Assembly: GCA_000432775.1 (NCBI GenBank)
Contig: HF990379.1
Span: 1 to 34,197, forward strand
Direction: 5' to 3'
Length of the DNA stretch: 34,197 nucleotides
DNA from: Alistipes sp. CAG:831
Lineage (GTDB): Bacteria; Bacteroidota; Bacteroidia; Bacteroidales; UBA932
Both the position numbers and the translations under genes were made by a program. Positions 16,182 through 23,413 of the stretch are shown here, piece by piece (the stretch's first letter is position 1; the number at the start of each line of letters is the position of its first letter). The notes below the pieces were generated by a model. The model was not told the origin of the DNA. It ran no database searches and saw nothing but the letters and a program-made list of their open reading frames with translations.

Positions 16182-17117
16182 TCAGTTAATGCCCTCAATC
16201 GCTTTCAAAAATGATTCCACTTCCGCATCAGAGGAGAACTGTATGGTGATGCTGCCCTTCCCTTGCTCTGATCTTTTGAGACTTACATTGTTTCCAAAAT
16301 ATTTTCCGACGAGTTCTAGTACTCTGTAGTATGTGTCCGGAAGCTCTGGCGAGGGTTTCTCTTCTTCTCCGGTATTATCCTGCGCGGGAGCGGAGGCTTT
16401 CTTGAGGATGGACTGCGCCTTGGCCTCGGCGGCTCTTACTGACAGTCCCTTGCGTACTATCTCGTCGCAGAGGCCCAGCTGGGCTTCGGGTTCGGTAAGG
16501 GAGAGTATTGCCTTGGCATGCCCCATGGATATCTTTCCGTCGCGGATGCATACCTGAATCTCGGCCGGCAGTTTCAGCAGACGTAGGTAGTTGGTGACCG
16601 TAGCACGTTTCTTGCCAACTTTGTCGGCCATGGATTCCTGAGTCAGATGACATTCGTCGATGAGCCTCTGGAAACTCAGAGCGACCTCTATGGCGTCCAG
16701 GTCCTCCCTCTGTATGTTCTCCACAATCGCCATCTCCAGCATGCCCTGGTCATCGGTGTCCTTGATGTAGGCGGGGATGGTCTTAAGACCGGCGGCACTT
16801 GCAGCCTTGAACCTGCGCTCGCCACTGATAATCTGATAGTGAAGGCCTGTTTTCCGGACAGTGATGGGCTGTATGATGCCCAACTGGCGGATGGAGTCGG
16901 TCAACTCCGCGAGAGCCTCCTCGTCGAAATTGCTGCGGGGCTGGTAGGGATTTGCCGAGATCTTGTCTATGGGTATCTCGCAGATGGAGGCCAGTGCCGG
17001 AGCCGGAGTACGGGCCGGTACTGCTCCTGTGCCTGTGGCAGGGACGGTGCCTGCCTGGTCCAGTCCGGAAATCAGGGCTCCGAGTCCCTTGCCTAGTGCT
17101 GCTCTTTTATTTGACAT
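16182..17117 (-). CDS. parB: Chromosome-partitioning protein ParB
   Basis: ParB/Spo0J binds parS near the origin, spreads as a CTP-dependent clamp and works with ParA in chromosome segregation. The 311-aa protein starts SNKRAALGKGLGALI (the ParA-interacting tail). The N-terminal CTPase domain includes NPYQPRSNFDE, the GERRFKA motif and MAIVENIQREDL; the central HTH is LTQESMADKVGKKRATVTNY; a C-terminal dimer domain follows. The next gene up, parA, lies 6 bp away. No convincing parS is seen in the window. Confidence 0.96.
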   Translation of the reverse strand: MSNKRAALGKGLGALISGLDQAGTVPATGTGAVPARTPAPALASICEIPIDKISANPYQPRSNFDEEALAELTDSIRQLGIIQPITVRKTGLHYQIISGERRFKAASAAGLKTIPAYIKDTDDQGMLEMAIVENIQREDLDAIEVALSFQRLIDECHLTQESMADKVGKKRATVTNYLRLLKLPAEIQVCIRDGKISMGHAKAILSLTEPEAQLGLCDEIVRKGLSVRAAEAKAQSILKKASAPAQDNTGEEEKPSPELPDTYYRVLELVGKYFGNNVSLKRSEQGKGSITIQFSSDAEVESFLKAIEGIN

Positions 17118-17123
17118 GGTTTA

Positions 17124-17891
17124 TTATGAGTTTTTAGCGATTATCTCCTTGGCCAGGTTGAGGTAGTTGTTGGTTCCGGCGGATATGGCGTCGTACAGGA
17201 TTACCGGCTTTCCGTGCGAGGGGGCCTCGCTGAGACGGACGTTGCGCTGAATAATGGTGTTGAACACCATGTTCCCGAAGTGATGGCGGACATCCTCCAC
17301 TACCTGGTTGGCCAGTCTCAGACGGCCGTCATACATGGTCAGAAGGAAACCCTCGATCTTCAGTGCGGGGTTGAGCTGGGTCTGGATGAGCTTTATGGTG
17401 TTGAGCAGCTTGCTCAGGCCCTCGAGGGCGAAGAACTCGGTCTGTACCGGAATGATGACCGAATCTGCGGCAGTCAGTCCGTTGACCGTGATCAGTCCCA
17501 GCGACGGGGGGCAGTCTATGATGACGTACTCATACTGGTCCAGAACTTCGCTTATGGCCTCTCTCATGGCCATTTCCTTGTTCTCCTCGTGGAGCAGCTC
17601 TATCTCTGCGCCTACCAGATTGATGTGGGAAGGCACGATCTTGAGATCCTTGATCTCTGTGTCCAATGTTACTTCGGATATCCTTTTCTGGCCTATCAGG
17701 ACCTCGTAGAGAGTGTTGCCGTTGTCCTGATCCGGGTCGAAATCGAGCCCTGACGTGGTGTTGGCCTGTGGATCCGCATCTATGAGAAGTGTCTTTTTCT
17801 CCAGAACAGCCAGAGACGCAGCGAGATTAATGGATGTGGTGGTCTTTCCGACACCTCCTTTCTGATTGGCGATAGCAATAATTTTACCCAT
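17124..17891 (-). CDS. parA: Chromosome-partitioning ATPase ParA
   Basis: ParA/Soj is the Walker-type ATPase partner of ParB. The 255-aa protein starts MGKIIAIANQKGGVGKTTT, giving the deviant Walker A KGGVGKTT at residues 10-17, then DADPQANTTSG and the Walker B-like VIIDCPPSLG. It lacks an N-terminal HTH, as in chromosomal Soj-type proteins. Two further in-frame ATGs lie 6 and 9 bp upstream; the third ATG fits family starts best. It heads the parA-parB-DUF5683-transglycosylase unit and is divergent from a lipid kinase gene. Confidence 0.96.
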   Translation of the reverse strand: MGKIIAIANQKGGVGKTTTSINLAASLAVLEKKTLLIDADPQANTTSGLDFDPDQDNGNTLYEVLIGQKRISEVTLDTEIKDLKIVPSHINLVGAEIELLHEENKEMAMREAISEVLDQYEYVIIDCPPSLGLITVNGLTAADSVIIPVQTEFFALEGLSKLLNTIKLIQTQLNPALKIEGFLLTMYDGRLRLANQVVEDVRHHFGNMVFNTIIQRNVRLSEAPSHGKPVILYDAISAGTNNYLNLAKEIIAKNS

Positions 17892-17913
17892 AAACATCAT
17901 TTAAGCGAATTTG

Positions 17914-17921
17914 CAAAATTA
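17914..17921 (-). promoter_or_regulatory. parA -7 box
   Basis: TAATTTTG on the minus strand fits TAnnTTTG, 22 bp before the chosen parA ATG. A TTG lies upstream, but with spacing shorter than the consensus. Confidence 0.45.
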
Positions 17922-17954
17922 GAAATTCTTTTCATCCAACCGATAATTAATATT

Positions 17955-17968
17955 ATTTTCGCGAAAAT
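17955..17968. promoter_or_regulatory. 14-bp perfect palindrome between parA and the lipid kinase gene
   Basis: ATTTTCGCGAAAAT is a perfect palindrome 14 bp before the lipid kinase ATG and 34 bp upstream of the parA -7 box. Its position suits a dimeric regulator site, but the regulator is unknown. Confidence 0.35.
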
Positions 17969-17982
17969 TTTTATAAAAACAG

Positions 17983-18924
17983 ATGAGTGACAGTTCATGG
18001 ATTGCGGTAATTAACCCAAATGCCGGGGGAGGCAGGGTCGCCAGAGAGTGGCCTCTGCTGTCCAATATGTTGAAAGATAGAGGATTCTCATTCGAGGAAG
18101 TGTTTACTACCCACCGTTATCATGCAGTCGAACTGGTCATATATTCCCTCAAGCGCGGTTTCCGCAACTTCATATCGGTGGGAGGCGACGGGACTCTCCA
18201 TGAGATAGTCAACGGTATATTCTATCAGAAGGAGGTTCCGGTCAGTGAGATAACCCTGGCGGTGCTTCCGGCCGGCTCGGCCAATGACTGGACCAGGATG
18301 TATAGGATCCCCAAGGACTACGGCAAGGCGATAGAGACAGTTATGGAGGGACGGACAGTGATGCAGGATGTGGCCCGTGTGGAGTATTCCCAGGCAGGCG
18401 TGAGGAATGCAAGGTATATGGTGAATGTGGCCGGAGTGGGACTGGACGCCAATATATGTTATAGGTGCAATGCTTCCAAGGACAAGGGGAAATCAGGGGA
18501 CCTGGCATACGTAAAGGCCGCTTTAAAGGCCCTGGTCAGCCGCACGAGCAATCCTACAAAGGTGGTGGTGGACGGCAGGAACTTTTTCTCCGGAAAAATG
18601 TTCTCGATAGCTTTCGGGATAGGCAGATACAGCGGCGGAGGAATGATACAGGTGCCGGATGCAGTTGCTGACGACGGGCTGGTCAATGTGATGGTGGCCA
18701 GAAAGGTGTCCAAGATCAAGTTCCTCCTGATGTTCAAACAGCTCTTTAAGGGAACGATATACCGGATCAGGGAAGTTTCACATACGACGGCATCAAGGGT
18801 CTGTGTGATCTCGCGGAAGCCTGACAGGGTGGAGATTGACGGCGAGGTGGTGGGAACTACACCTATGAGTCTGGAGGTTCTGCCCGGGGCACTCAGAGTG
18901 GTGGTCGGCAGGGATTTCAAATAG
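17983..18924 (+). CDS. Diacylglycerol kinase-family lipid kinase (YegS/BmrU type)
   Basis: This 313-aa protein belongs to the DAGK catalytic-domain family that phosphorylates diacylglycerol or related lipids at the membrane. It shows INPNAGGGRV (residues 9-18), the nucleotide-binding SVGGDGTLHEIVNGI, and LPAGSANDWTRMYRIP, equivalent to the usual GTxNDxAR motif. The C-terminal half forms the second lobe (DRVEIDGEVVGTTPMSLEVL). It precedes a membrane-bound AraC-type regulator by 8 bp. The lipid substrate is not predictable from sequence. Confidence 0.9.
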   Translation: MSDSSWIAVINPNAGGGRVAREWPLLSNMLKDRGFSFEEVFTTHRYHAVELVIYSLKRGFRNFISVGGDGTLHEIVNGIFYQKEVPVSEITLAVLPAGSANDWTRMYRIPKDYGKAIETVMEGRTVMQDVARVEYSQAGVRNARYMVNVAGVGLDANICYRCNASKDKGKSGDLAYVKAALKALVSRTSNPTKVVVDGRNFFSGKMFSIAFGIGRYSGGGMIQVPDAVADDGLVNVMVARKVSKIKFLLMFKQLFKGTIYRIREVSHTTASRVCVISRKPDRVEIDGEVVGTTPMSLEVLPGALRVVVGRDFK

Positions 18925-18932
18925 GCAGGAGG

Positions 18933-19985
18933 ATGTTGCGGGAAGTGACAGTGCTGATTCAGGGTATAGCGGCCGGTCTTTTCGGACTGACAGCGGCTCT
19001 GTATCTCTGTGTATTCAAGAAGAACAGGCTGAGAGTCATTACGGGCATAATCCTTGCCGTATATGCTGCATATATAGTCAAGGACATAGTGTATCTGCTT
19101 CCTTACGTTGCTGCTGACAGCTATATCTACAGAGTACTGCTTTCAGTGGACAACTGGGCCGTTCCTCTCTATGTGGTCTATGCTTTCGAAGTTATCTCGC
19201 CCGGATGTATCACTGCCCTCAGGCTTCTGTTTCTGTTTTTCCCCTTTGTCGGCATGACCATCCTGTACGCGATATGGCCGTACGAGTGGATATTCAGTCT
19301 ACAGACTCTGTTTGCCCTGGTATTCTCCGCAGCATGTCTGTGCTTGGTGCTGAGAATGACCGTGAAGTACAGGCGCAGACTCCTGGACAACTGCTCCAAT
19401 ATCACGCATATGGATATACGCTGGATGTGGGTGAGCATAGCATTGTTCCTGCCTAATCTGGTGCTGTGGACTTTCCTGTCGGTCAGGCTGGACTATGTTC
19501 TGGATGCCGTTTATTACATCTCCCTTTCAGTAAGTTGGGGAATAGTAGCTTACAATACTTATTACTTCGTGCCTCAGACCGGACAGGACCACTGGGCAGA
19601 TCCGCTGCCTTCCCAGCCAGAGCTGCCGTCCACGGTCGTCTCATATAACTTCGCCAGGAAGCTGAGCGAACTGGCCTCGAACGGCTATTTTATCCGCTCT
19701 CCCCGTCTCACCCTCTCGGAACTGGCGGCAGAGCTGGGTACCAACCGAACCACGCTGTCCAATTATCTCAACCAGGAGGTCGGCACTACATTCTACGATT
19801 ACATCAACTCGCATCGGATATCCGAGGCAGAGCGGCTGCTTTCGGAGTCTTCCGGACACTGGTCGGTCGAGCAGCTGGCCGAGATGTCCGGATTCAACTC
19901 GGTCTCCACTTTCCGCCGTGCTTTTTCCAAGAAACACGGGATGTCTCCGCAGCAGTACCGCGAGAGGATGCTCAGAAGGCGGTGA
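18933..19985 (+). CDS. Membrane-embedded AraC-family transcriptional regulator
   Basis: This 350-aa protein joins seven predicted transmembrane helices (about residues 5-215) to a cytoplasmic AraC/XylS DNA-binding domain. The first HTH is LTLSELAAELGTNRTTLSNY and the second is WSVEQLAEMSGFNSVSTFRR, ending FSKKHGMSPQQYRERM. A membrane sensor fused directly to an AraC domain is found in Bacteroidota and implies regulation from a membrane site without a kinase. The signal and targets are unknown; the adjacent lipid kinase, probably co-transcribed, is a possible partner. Confidence 0.88.
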   Translation: MLREVTVLIQGIAAGLFGLTAALYLCVFKKNRLRVITGIILAVYAAYIVKDIVYLLPYVAADSYIYRVLLSVDNWAVPLYVVYAFEVISPGCITALRLLFLFFPFVGMTILYAIWPYEWIFSLQTLFALVFSAACLCLVLRMTVKYRRRLLDNCSNITHMDIRWMWVSIALFLPNLVLWTFLSVRLDYVLDAVYYISLSVSWGIVAYNTYYFVPQTGQDHWADPLPSQPELPSTVVSYNFARKLSELASNGYFIRSPRLTLSELAAELGTNRTTLSNYLNQEVGTTFYDYINSHRISEAERLLSESSGHWSVEQLAEMSGFNSVSTFRRAFSKKHGMSPQQYRERMLRRR

Positions 19986-20046
19986 TGGACGGATCGGCAT
20001 ACGGTTTCTGCACTGAAAGCATCTGATTTCTGACGTTTTTCACTTG

Positions 20047-20361
20047 TCAGTAGAATTTCCTCGTGGATAAATTTTGCGGATAGTCATTATAAATTTCTAC
20101 TGTTACCTGAATTGCACTTTGGTCGACAAAACGGATGCAATGAATTTGTGGAGCTGCGACAGACCGGCTCACAGCCAATGCCATTCAACACTGCACCGCA
20201 TCACGTGTAACCGGAAGGTGCCGATGAAACGCTGCTTTCGTCGGCACCTTCCGGGCTGCCTTGGAATCAAACTGTGCACAGCAAATCCCAGAGGGTCGTC
20301 GATAAAAAGTTTTTCCCCGGATTGCAAACCTACATGCGTGTCTCCGCTGAATTTCTACTGA
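20047..20361. repeat. Imperfect 13-bp inverted repeats bounding a 315-bp segment
   Basis: TCAGTAGAATTTC at 20047-20059 and GAATTTCTACTGA at 20349-20361 are inverted copies with one mismatch. A third partial copy, AAATTTCTACTG, lies at 20091-20102 and could fold with the left one. No flanking target duplication is evident, so a MITE remnant is possible but unproven. Confidence 0.4.
20211..20254. repeat. Strong 19-bp hairpin
   Basis: CCGGAAGGTGCCGA (20211-20224) pairs exactly with TCGGCACCTTCCGG (20241-20254). A G-T wobble and GAAA/TTTC extend the stem to 19 bp around a 6-nt loop. There is no T-run on either side, so it is not a classical terminator. Confidence 0.75.
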
Positions 20362-20417
20362 CCCGAAAATGCCGGAGGAACTTCCGAAGAAAATGAGGTT
20401 AGGGATGGGTTATAAAG

Positions 20418-20517
20418 GTTCGTTTAAAGTTTAAGCAAAGTTACAGTTAAATAGAGTAAAAAACAAATTAAAACATAAAAGTTTAGTGTTCTGACTGAAA
20501 GTAATTTTTAAACGAAC
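20418..20517. repeat. Exact 11-bp inverted repeat framing a promoter
   Basis: GTTCGTTTAAA (20418-20428) and TTTAAACGAAC (20507-20517) are perfect inverted copies 78 bp apart. The minus-strand promoter at 20436-20467 lies between them, one copy falling at the predicted transcript start. Confidence 0.55.
20436..20467 (-). promoter_or_regulatory. Consensus promoter of an unassigned transcript
   Basis: On the minus strand TTTG (20464-20467), exactly 20 bp and TAACTTTG (20436-20443) form a full Bacteroidota consensus. No annotated gene follows on this strand before the antisense side of the AraC-type gene. Confidence 0.6.
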
Positions 20518-20560
20518 ATTTAAAATATATCAGTTCTATTAAAACTGTGAAAAATTTCAT

Positions 20561-20592
20561 AAAGGGTCGGGATTAGGGGATACCGGCCCTTT
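20561..20592. terminator. Terminator-like hairpin after priA
   Basis: AAAGGGTCGG (20561-20570) pairs with CCGGCCCTTT (20583-20592), with one G-T wobble and a 12-nt loop, 8 bp beyond the priA stop. The T-rich tract is better on the plus strand, so it may work in both directions. Confidence 0.5.
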
Positions 20593-20600
20593 ATTTATTT

Positions 20601-22718
20601 TTATACGGGGTCTACGTCTATAGTTATTTCCGAGGACGGGATGCGGCGCAGCCGGCTGTAGAGCCTTTCTTTGGCCTGAGTCCAGTTCCGGCTGCGGTCC
20701 GTCTTGATCATGAACTGTAGCACGAATTCCCCTGAGATCTTCTCGAACGGCGGGGCAGCGGGACCGCAGATGTCCCGGAATCCGCTGTTTACCAAGATCC
20801 CAGATACCTCTTTGGCCAGAATATCCAGTTTCTCTTTGTCCTGGGACTTGAGCAGCAGCCGGATGATTCTGGAAAAAGGAGGATAGCCGAATTCCCGCCT
20901 TTCCTCCATCAGGGCCTGGAGGTCCCCCTCCTCCGGGAGCCGGAGCATACGGAAGACCGGGTGGTCCGCCCGGCTGGTCTGGATGATCATTTCGCCCGGA
21001 GTATCCCTGCGGCCGGCCCTGCCCATGAACTGCAGGAGCAGCTGGAGGGCCCTCTCGTCTGCCCTGAAGTCGAAAACGGAGGTCACGGCCTCGGCCTTGA
21101 GCACGGCCGTAAGGGTCAGGTGTTTGAAGTCGAAGCCCTTGGATATCATCTGGGTGCCGACGAGAATATCCGTTTTCCCTTCGGAGAATTGTTTGAGGAT
21201 CCTGGATTCCTCCTTCTTGTCCTTTGTTGTGTCTGCGTCGAAGCGCTCTATGCGGGCTTCGGGGAAGAATGTCCGCAGCTCTTCCTCTATCTTCTCGGTG
21301 CCGTCTCCCAGGAGGCTCATGGGGCCCTTCCCGCACTGGGGGCAGGCTGCCGGGGCCGGCTCCGAATATCCGCACCAGTGACAGCTCAGACTGTGGCTGA
21401 ACTTATGGTAGCTCATCGGAATGTTGCAGGAAGGGCAGCGGAGGATGAAACCGCAGTCAGGACATTCCATGGCCGATGCGTAGGCCCTTCGGGAACGGAA
21501 AACAAGCACCTGCTCATGCCGTTCCAGACGGGTTGTTATGGCCTTGAGCAGGGGTAGGGAAAACGAGCCCTTCACTGCGTTCCTGCGTCTCTGCAGGGGC
21601 ATGTCCACTATCGTGACGGTGCTGCCGCCGCCCTCGAAGTAGCGGTGGGTGAGGGGAACGTATTCCAGTCTGCCTGCGCGCACATTGTACAGGCTTTCGA
21701 ACGACGGGGTGGCGGAGCCGAGAAGTACCGGGCAACCCTGAATCCGGCCCAGCATCAGAGCGGTATCCCGGCCGTGATAGCGCGGAGCCTGGTCCGTCTG
21801 CTTGTAGGACTGGTCGTGCTCTTCGTCCACGATGATGAGACCCAGCCTGTCGTGAGGCAGAAAGAGGGCGGAGCGCAGGCCCAGGACTATATACGGCTCT
21901 GCATCGGATGCCACCCTGCTGTAGACCTCGCGCCTGTGCGGTGCCGTCTGCTTGGAGTGGTATACGAGGAGACTGTCCGGAAAATGTACGGCCAGGCGGC
22001 TCTGTATCTGACGGCTGACGGCTATCTCCGGGACGAGGTATAGTACGTTCTGCCCTTTTTTGAGACATTCGGCCGCCAGAGTTATGTATATCTCGGTCTT
22101 GCCAGAGCCCGTGACTCCGTGCAGGAGGACATTGCGGCCGGCGGTAAAATGTGAGCGGATATGCTCTATTGCCGTTGTCTGTTCCGGAGATAGGACTGGA
22201 AGGGCTGTCGGTTCAATGACTGCGGAATGTCCCGGACGGTCATAGAGGCCTGCCGGTTCAATGTCCGCAGAATGTCCCGGGCTGCCTAAGGGTTCCAGAC
22301 AGTCTGTACCGGATGCCTTCACGGAGCCGGTGGCACTGTCGGATTGTCCTGCCGGAGGTTCTCCACCTCCGGGTATTCCCTTCTGTTTCTGGTGCTTGAG
22401 GACCTTGACCGTAGAGGGGGCAGCGAAGCGGAATACCTCCCCCAGCGAGCACATGTAGTATGATGCCACCTGCCGGAGAAAGTCCATATTGGCCTGCGTC
22501 ACCGGTGGAAAATTGATTAACTCCTTGATCGGTTTTATCTTCGAAATGTCGAACTCCGGCTCGTCTTTCACCCTCAGCACTACCGCCGTATAGGCCCTGC
22601 CTACCACCGTCACCCTCACGAGACTGCCCACTGCCACTTTCCCTTCCAGCTCCTGCGGAACCGAGTAGGTTATGGAGTCCCTGAACTTAAGCGGTATGAT
22701 CACATCTGCATACTTCAT
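20601..22718 (-). CDS. priA: Primosomal helicase PriA (replication restart)
   Basis: PriA is the 3'-5' helicase that reloads the replisome at collapsed forks. The 705-aa protein has an N-terminal DNA-binding domain (residues 1-115), Walker A LLHGVTGSGKTEIY, the DEAH-type box IIVDEEHDQSYKQ, the zinc-binding cysteine pairs CPDCGFILRCPSC and CHWCGYSEPAPAACPQC, and the late helicase motif LLQFMGRAGRRDTPGEMI. A low-complexity linker of about 50 residues between the N-terminal domain and the helicase core contains a 15-residue near-duplication (GHSADIEPAGL / GHSAVIEPTAL). It appears to be a single-gene unit. Confidence 0.96.
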   Translation of the reverse strand: MKYADVIIPLKFRDSITYSVPQELEGKVAVGSLVRVTVVGRAYTAVVLRVKDEPEFDISKIKPIKELINFPPVTQANMDFLRQVASYYMCSLGEVFRFAAPSTVKVLKHQKQKGIPGGGEPPAGQSDSATGSVKASGTDCLEPLGSPGHSADIEPAGLYDRPGHSAVIEPTALPVLSPEQTTAIEHIRSHFTAGRNVLLHGVTGSGKTEIYITLAAECLKKGQNVLYLVPEIAVSRQIQSRLAVHFPDSLLVYHSKQTAPHRREVYSRVASDAEPYIVLGLRSALFLPHDRLGLIIVDEEHDQSYKQTDQAPRYHGRDTALMLGRIQGCPVLLGSATPSFESLYNVRAGRLEYVPLTHRYFEGGGSTVTIVDMPLQRRRNAVKGSFSLPLLKAITTRLERHEQVLVFRSRRAYASAMECPDCGFILRCPSCNIPMSYHKFSHSLSCHWCGYSEPAPAACPQCGKGPMSLLGDGTEKIEEELRTFFPEARIERFDADTTKDKKEESRILKQFSEGKTDILVGTQMISKGFDFKHLTLTAVLKAEAVTSVFDFRADERALQLLLQFMGRAGRRDTPGEMIIQTSRADHPVFRMLRLPEEGDLQALMEERREFGYPPFSRIIRLLLKSQDKEKLDILAKEVSGILVNSGFRDICGPAAPPFEKISGEFVLQFMIKTDRSRNWTQAKERLYSRLRRIPSSEITIDVDPV
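22210..22280. repeat. 45-bp-period direct repeat in the priA linker
   Basis: Two 26-bp copies (22210-22235 and 22255-22280) beginning GGTTCAATG and ending GAATGTCCCGG differ at a few bases. The 45-bp period is exactly 15 codons, so the duplication stays in frame and only lengthens the linker. Confidence 0.7.
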
Positions 22719-23156
22719 CTTCCTTTCTATGCCTTAGTCTTCGTCTTTTGTCTTTCTGGATTATCATCGCTAATTTAGCAAAATATCCCGAATATTCTTC
22801 TTCCGGACGTGGAATCAGTCTGGATTTCTTCGTGGGGGAATAAATTGGCGCTAGTGGCAGCCGGCCTATTCAACGTTGCCTAATTCATGCTACTGAACTA
22901 AATTTTGTCGGGGAGGAAACAGATGCGTTAAGTTGTTGAAACGCAGAATGTTCGTTTTTCAAGGCAATGCCGTAAGCCGTTTGAAATCGCTTACGGCAGG
23001 GGACTTGGAATGTAAGTGTCTGACGACAAGGGGGGTAACTAGAATGCTTCCTGCCCGACAAAATCTCGTTGAGCGAACATGAGCGTATTGTTTATACTCA
23101 GACGCATACCTTGCAGAGGCCCAGTTAACAGCATCAGAACCACATCCGGAAACAAA
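22719..23156. other. Intergenic region between priA and the tRNA-Phe terminator
   Basis: No plausible protein gene is seen here. It contains the priA upstream region, without a full promoter consensus, and the inverted-repeat element at 22902-23064. Confidence 0.6.
22902..23064. repeat. MITE-like inverted-repeat element with internal hairpin
   Basis: A 19-bp end starting ATTTTGTCGGGGAGGAA (22902-22920) is matched in inverted form by 23046-23064 with two mismatches. Inside lies a perfect 10-bp stem TGCCGTAAGC/GCTTACGGCA (22968-22977 / 22989-22998). It encodes no protein. Size and structure suit a MITE or a folded intergenic RNA element. Confidence 0.5.
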
Positions 23157-23185
23157 AAAGCAGCCAGATTAACTCTAACTGCTTT
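23151..23185 (-). terminator. Rho-independent terminator of tRNA-Phe
   Basis: On the minus strand AAAGCAGTTAGA pairs with TCTGGCTGCTTT around a 5-nt loop (12 bp with two wobbles), then a TTTTG tract. It starts 9 bp after the tRNA 3' end. Confidence 0.85.
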
Positions 23186-23194
23186 GTTTTCAAG

Positions 23195-23267
23195 TGGTGC
23201 CACCGGGAATCGAACCAGGGACACAAGGATTTTCAGTCCTTTGCTCTACCAACTGAGCTATGGCACC
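23195..23267 (-). tRNA. tRNA-Phe (GAA)
   Basis: The 73-nt cloverleaf has acceptor stem GGTGCCA/TGGCACC with discriminator A, D-arm AGCTCAGTTGGTAGAGC, anticodon stem AAGGA/TCCTT with loop CTGAAAA giving anticodon GAA, and T-arm CCTGGTTCGATTCCCGG. The 3' CCA is not encoded and must be added by CCA transferase. Its own promoter and terminator flank it, so it is a single-gene transcript. Confidence 0.97.
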
Positions 23268-23302
23268 ATGTCTGTCCGAAACCTTTGTTTGGTTTGGGAG
23301 CG

Positions 23303-23333
23303 CAAAAGTAAGGGTTATTTCGGAATTTGCAAA
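23303..23333 (-). promoter_or_regulatory. tRNA-Phe promoter
   Basis: On the minus strand TTTG (23330-23333), 19 bp and TACTTTTG (23303-23310) match the consensus, 35 bp before the mature tRNA 5' end. Confidence 0.65.
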
Positions 23334-23413
23334 ATTTTCTTTAAAAAATGTGGAAGAAAATCTGTGCGGCATGGGGCGGGACGGTAGGGGGCTGTTGGCT
23401 GCGTGCTGTCAGG

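Larger units (their letters stand above)
20047..20430 (-). ncRNA. Candidate small non-coding transcript
   Basis: A full consensus promoter at 20436-20467 points left into DNA without a plausible long ORF. The predicted RNA would contain a stem of about 19 bp (20211-20254) and a smaller 3' hairpin (20047-20102). It does not show hallmarks of tmRNA, RNase P RNA or SRP RNA that I can recognise. The 3' end is uncertain. The only small minus-strand ORF I found (45 codons, ending near 20048) looks unremarkable. Confidence 0.35.
19986..20600. other. 615-bp non-coding region
   Basis: No convincing protein gene is seen. The left part (20047-20361) is bounded by imperfect 13-bp inverted repeats and holds a near-perfect 19-bp hairpin. 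The right part (20400-20560) is AT-rich and holds a consensus minus-strand promoter framed by an exact 11-bp inverted repeat, then a terminator-like hairpin after priA. Confidence 0.7.

Noticed and set aside
20202..20207. CACGTG core resembling a parS centre
   Set aside because: The flanks (CAT...TAA) do not match the parS arms (GTTT...AAAC), so it is not a convincing ParB site.
20074..20361. Open frame of 95 codons on the plus strand
   Set aside because: Its composition is unlike nearby genes, it runs through the 19-bp hairpin, and no promoter or family motif is visible.
23039..23224. 61-codon open frame on the minus strand next to tRNA-Phe
   Set aside because: It overlaps the tRNA gene and its terminator, so it is not a credible protein gene.
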